This document shows, one piece after another, positions 5,261-5,853 of a stretch of 5,853 nucleotides of DNA (positions are counted from its first letter, which is position 1; each line of letters opens with the position of its first letter). The stretch comes from Candidatus Saccharimonadota bacterium (GTDB taxonomy: Bacteria > Patescibacteriota > Saccharimonadia > Saccharimonadales > Saccharimonadaceae). A program made the position numbers and the translations under genes. The notes under the pieces are model-generated. The model ran no database searches. It had not been told where the DNA came from and was given only the letters and a program-made list of their open reading frames with translations. The stretch covers positions 1 to 5,853 of the forward strand of contig PJQJ01000026.1 in the NCBI GenBank assembly GCA_002861585.1, read 5' to 3'.

Positions 5261-5315
5261 GTGCTAAAACAGGTCCTTATAAACCCGAAACTTTATAATC
5301 TCGAGTAGGCATACA

Positions 5316-5358
5316 CCTAGTTAGCTACTATGATTATATCATTTAGTAGCCAACTAAG
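5316..5358. repeat. Long intergenic hairpin
   Basis: Arms CCTAGTTAGCTACTA (5316-5330) and TAGTAGCCAACTAAG (5344-5358) match as inverted repeats at 13 of 15 positions, and the centre adds TGAT/ATCA (5331-5334 with 5338-5341) around a three-base loop, leaving only a TT bulge. The two arm mismatches become G-U wobbles in RNA of the - strand but A-C clashes in + strand RNA, so the structure would be better formed in a - strand transcript. No T tract follows on either strand. It lies 125 bases before the S51-like gene and 56 bases outside the cassette. Confidence 0.6.
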
Positions 5359-5447
5359 AAATTTCATGGACTACGAAGGTACTGCAAAGGGCTGGGCATT
5401 TAATGGCATAATTCTAACTTTCGAGCAACTAAACAAAGATTAAAACA

Positions 5448-5482
5448 TGAACCTTGAAACACTGTTTTGTTACTATGGATAT
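5448..5482 (+). promoter_or_regulatory. Candidate leaderless promoter of the S51-like gene
   Basis: TACTAT (5471-5476) is exactly six bases before the ATG at 5483. The -35 region with a 17-bp spacer is TGAACC, weak. No Shine-Dalgarno is present. An earlier ATG at 5475 gives only MDI before a stop. The arrangement repeats that seen before 2451 and 4001. Confidence 0.5.
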
Positions 5483-5853
5483 ATGAAACTACTGCTGACC
5501 TCGTCTGGACTTGCGAACCGAACAATTGTAAATGCCTTTAACGAGATGGTGGGCAAGAGCCCGAGTGATACTAAAATCGCCTTTATTCCAACTGCCGCCC
5601 ACGGCGAAAAGGGCAATAAAGATTGGGTGATAAACCAGATGTTAAACCTGTGGCGACGTGGTTACAATTGGATCGATATTGTTGACCCCTCTGTTGCCGG
5701 TATTGATTGGTGTAGCCGGCTGGACGAGGCGGACGTAATTTGTATGAGTGGTGGCAATACGTTTTATCTGCTTGATCAAGCCCGCAAAACCGGCTTTGCT
5801 GATTGGCTTCGGCAAAACCTTGAGTCAAAGGTTTACGTTGGCGGCAGTGCTAG
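5483..5853 (+). CDS. Peptidase S51 (dipeptidase E / class I glutamine amidotransferase-like) protein, N-terminal part
   Basis: The first 123 residues of a gene cut by the window end. It starts MKLLLTSSGLANRTIVNAF and carries the family landmarks: AFIPTAA (residues 33-39), then DVICMSGGNTFYLL (84-97), the substrate-side glycine motif, and VYVGGSA at the very end, in which S122 aligns with the nucleophile of the GxSAG elbow. Peptidase S51 enzymes such as PepE cleave dipeptides with N-terminal aspartate in the cytoplasm; the fold is shared with class I glutamine amidotransferases, but the nucleophile is serine. The His and Asp/Glu of the triad lie beyond the window, so activity cannot be judged. 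It has no signal peptide. The full family length is about 200-230 residues. The start is supported by a -10 box six bases upstream and absence of other starts in frame. The family assignment is confident; the substrate is not known. Confidence 0.9.
   Translation, partial: MKLLLTSSGLANRTIVNAFNEMVGKSPSDTKIAFIPTAAHGEKGNKDWVINQMLNLWRRGYNWIDIVDPSVAGIDWCSRLDEADVICMSGGNTFYLLDQARKTGFADWLRQNLESKVYVGGSA

Noticed and set aside
4597..5298. Open frame of 233 codons on the + strand across the GC-rich segment
   Set aside because: It runs antisense to the secreted-protein gene, crosses its terminator, both inverted repeats and its leader, and has an unnatural composition (many Gly, Val, Ala, Cys). Long antisense frames are common in GC-rich genes; the - strand gene has the Shine-Dalgarno, signal peptide and terminator.
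5315..5358. Integron attC-like site (GTTAGCT ... AGCCAAC)
   Set aside because: The core bases do not fit RYYYAAC/GTTRRRY and the order is GTT then AAC rather than AAC then GTT; no integrase seen.
5366..5443. A 25-codon frame MDYEGTAKGWAF... between hairpin and S51-like gene
   Set aside because: No Shine-Dalgarno, no TANNNT box at the native distance and very short; possible remnant but not supportable.
1..5853. CRISPR array, tandem repeats or diversity-generating repeats
   Set aside because: No regularly spaced direct repeats were found; only the inverted repeats described above.

Overview
The window looks like a stretch of a Patescibacteria (Candidate Phyla Radiation) chromosome, probably Candidatus Saccharibacteria. 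This is judged from the character of the proteins, the moderately AT-rich native genes and apparently leaderless gene starts; no 16S or other taxonomic marker is present, so the assignment is moderate in confidence. TAA and TGA both end native genes (TGA closes the gene at 2451-3524), which argues against the UGA-glycine code of Gracilibacteria and SR1.

Layout: (1) 1-1477, + strand: the C-terminal part of glycyl-tRNA synthetase, then two bases after its stop an unrecognised 214-residue protein; a + strand terminator lies at 1573-1608. (2) 1611-2250, - strand: a GC-richer island with one unrecognised 178-residue ORF, a clear rho-independent terminator facing the first operon's terminator, and a possible promoter/operator at its other end. 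(3) 2451-3946, + strand: a four-helix membrane protein overlapping a low-molecular-weight protein tyrosine phosphatase by ATGA. (4) 4001-4591, + strand: an unrecognised 196-residue protein. (5) 4649-5260: a compact, very GC-rich segment bounded by 19-bp imperfect inverted repeats (17 of 19 match). It holds one - strand gene for a small secreted two-cysteine protein with a textbook Shine-Dalgarno and an actinobacterial-style terminator. (6) 5261-5853: a long intergenic hairpin, then the start of a peptidase S51-like gene cut by the window end.

Two points stand out. First, the three native genes that begin their own transcription units (2451, 4001, 5483) each have a TANNNT hexamer exactly six bases before the ATG and no Shine-Dalgarno, which fits leaderless mRNAs. 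Second, the gene in the 4649-5260 segment is organised in the opposite way (strong Shine-Dalgarno, GC-rich, signal peptide, GC hairpin terminator) and is bounded by inverted repeats. It therefore looks like a recently acquired mobile cassette, perhaps from an actinobacterium; Actinobacteria are the known hosts of cultured Saccharibacteria. The donor and mobility mechanism are inference.

The native genes look like ordinary housekeeping and signalling functions (tRNA charging, phosphoprotein or small-phosphatase chemistry, peptidase). The two - strand islands are the accessory part of the window.
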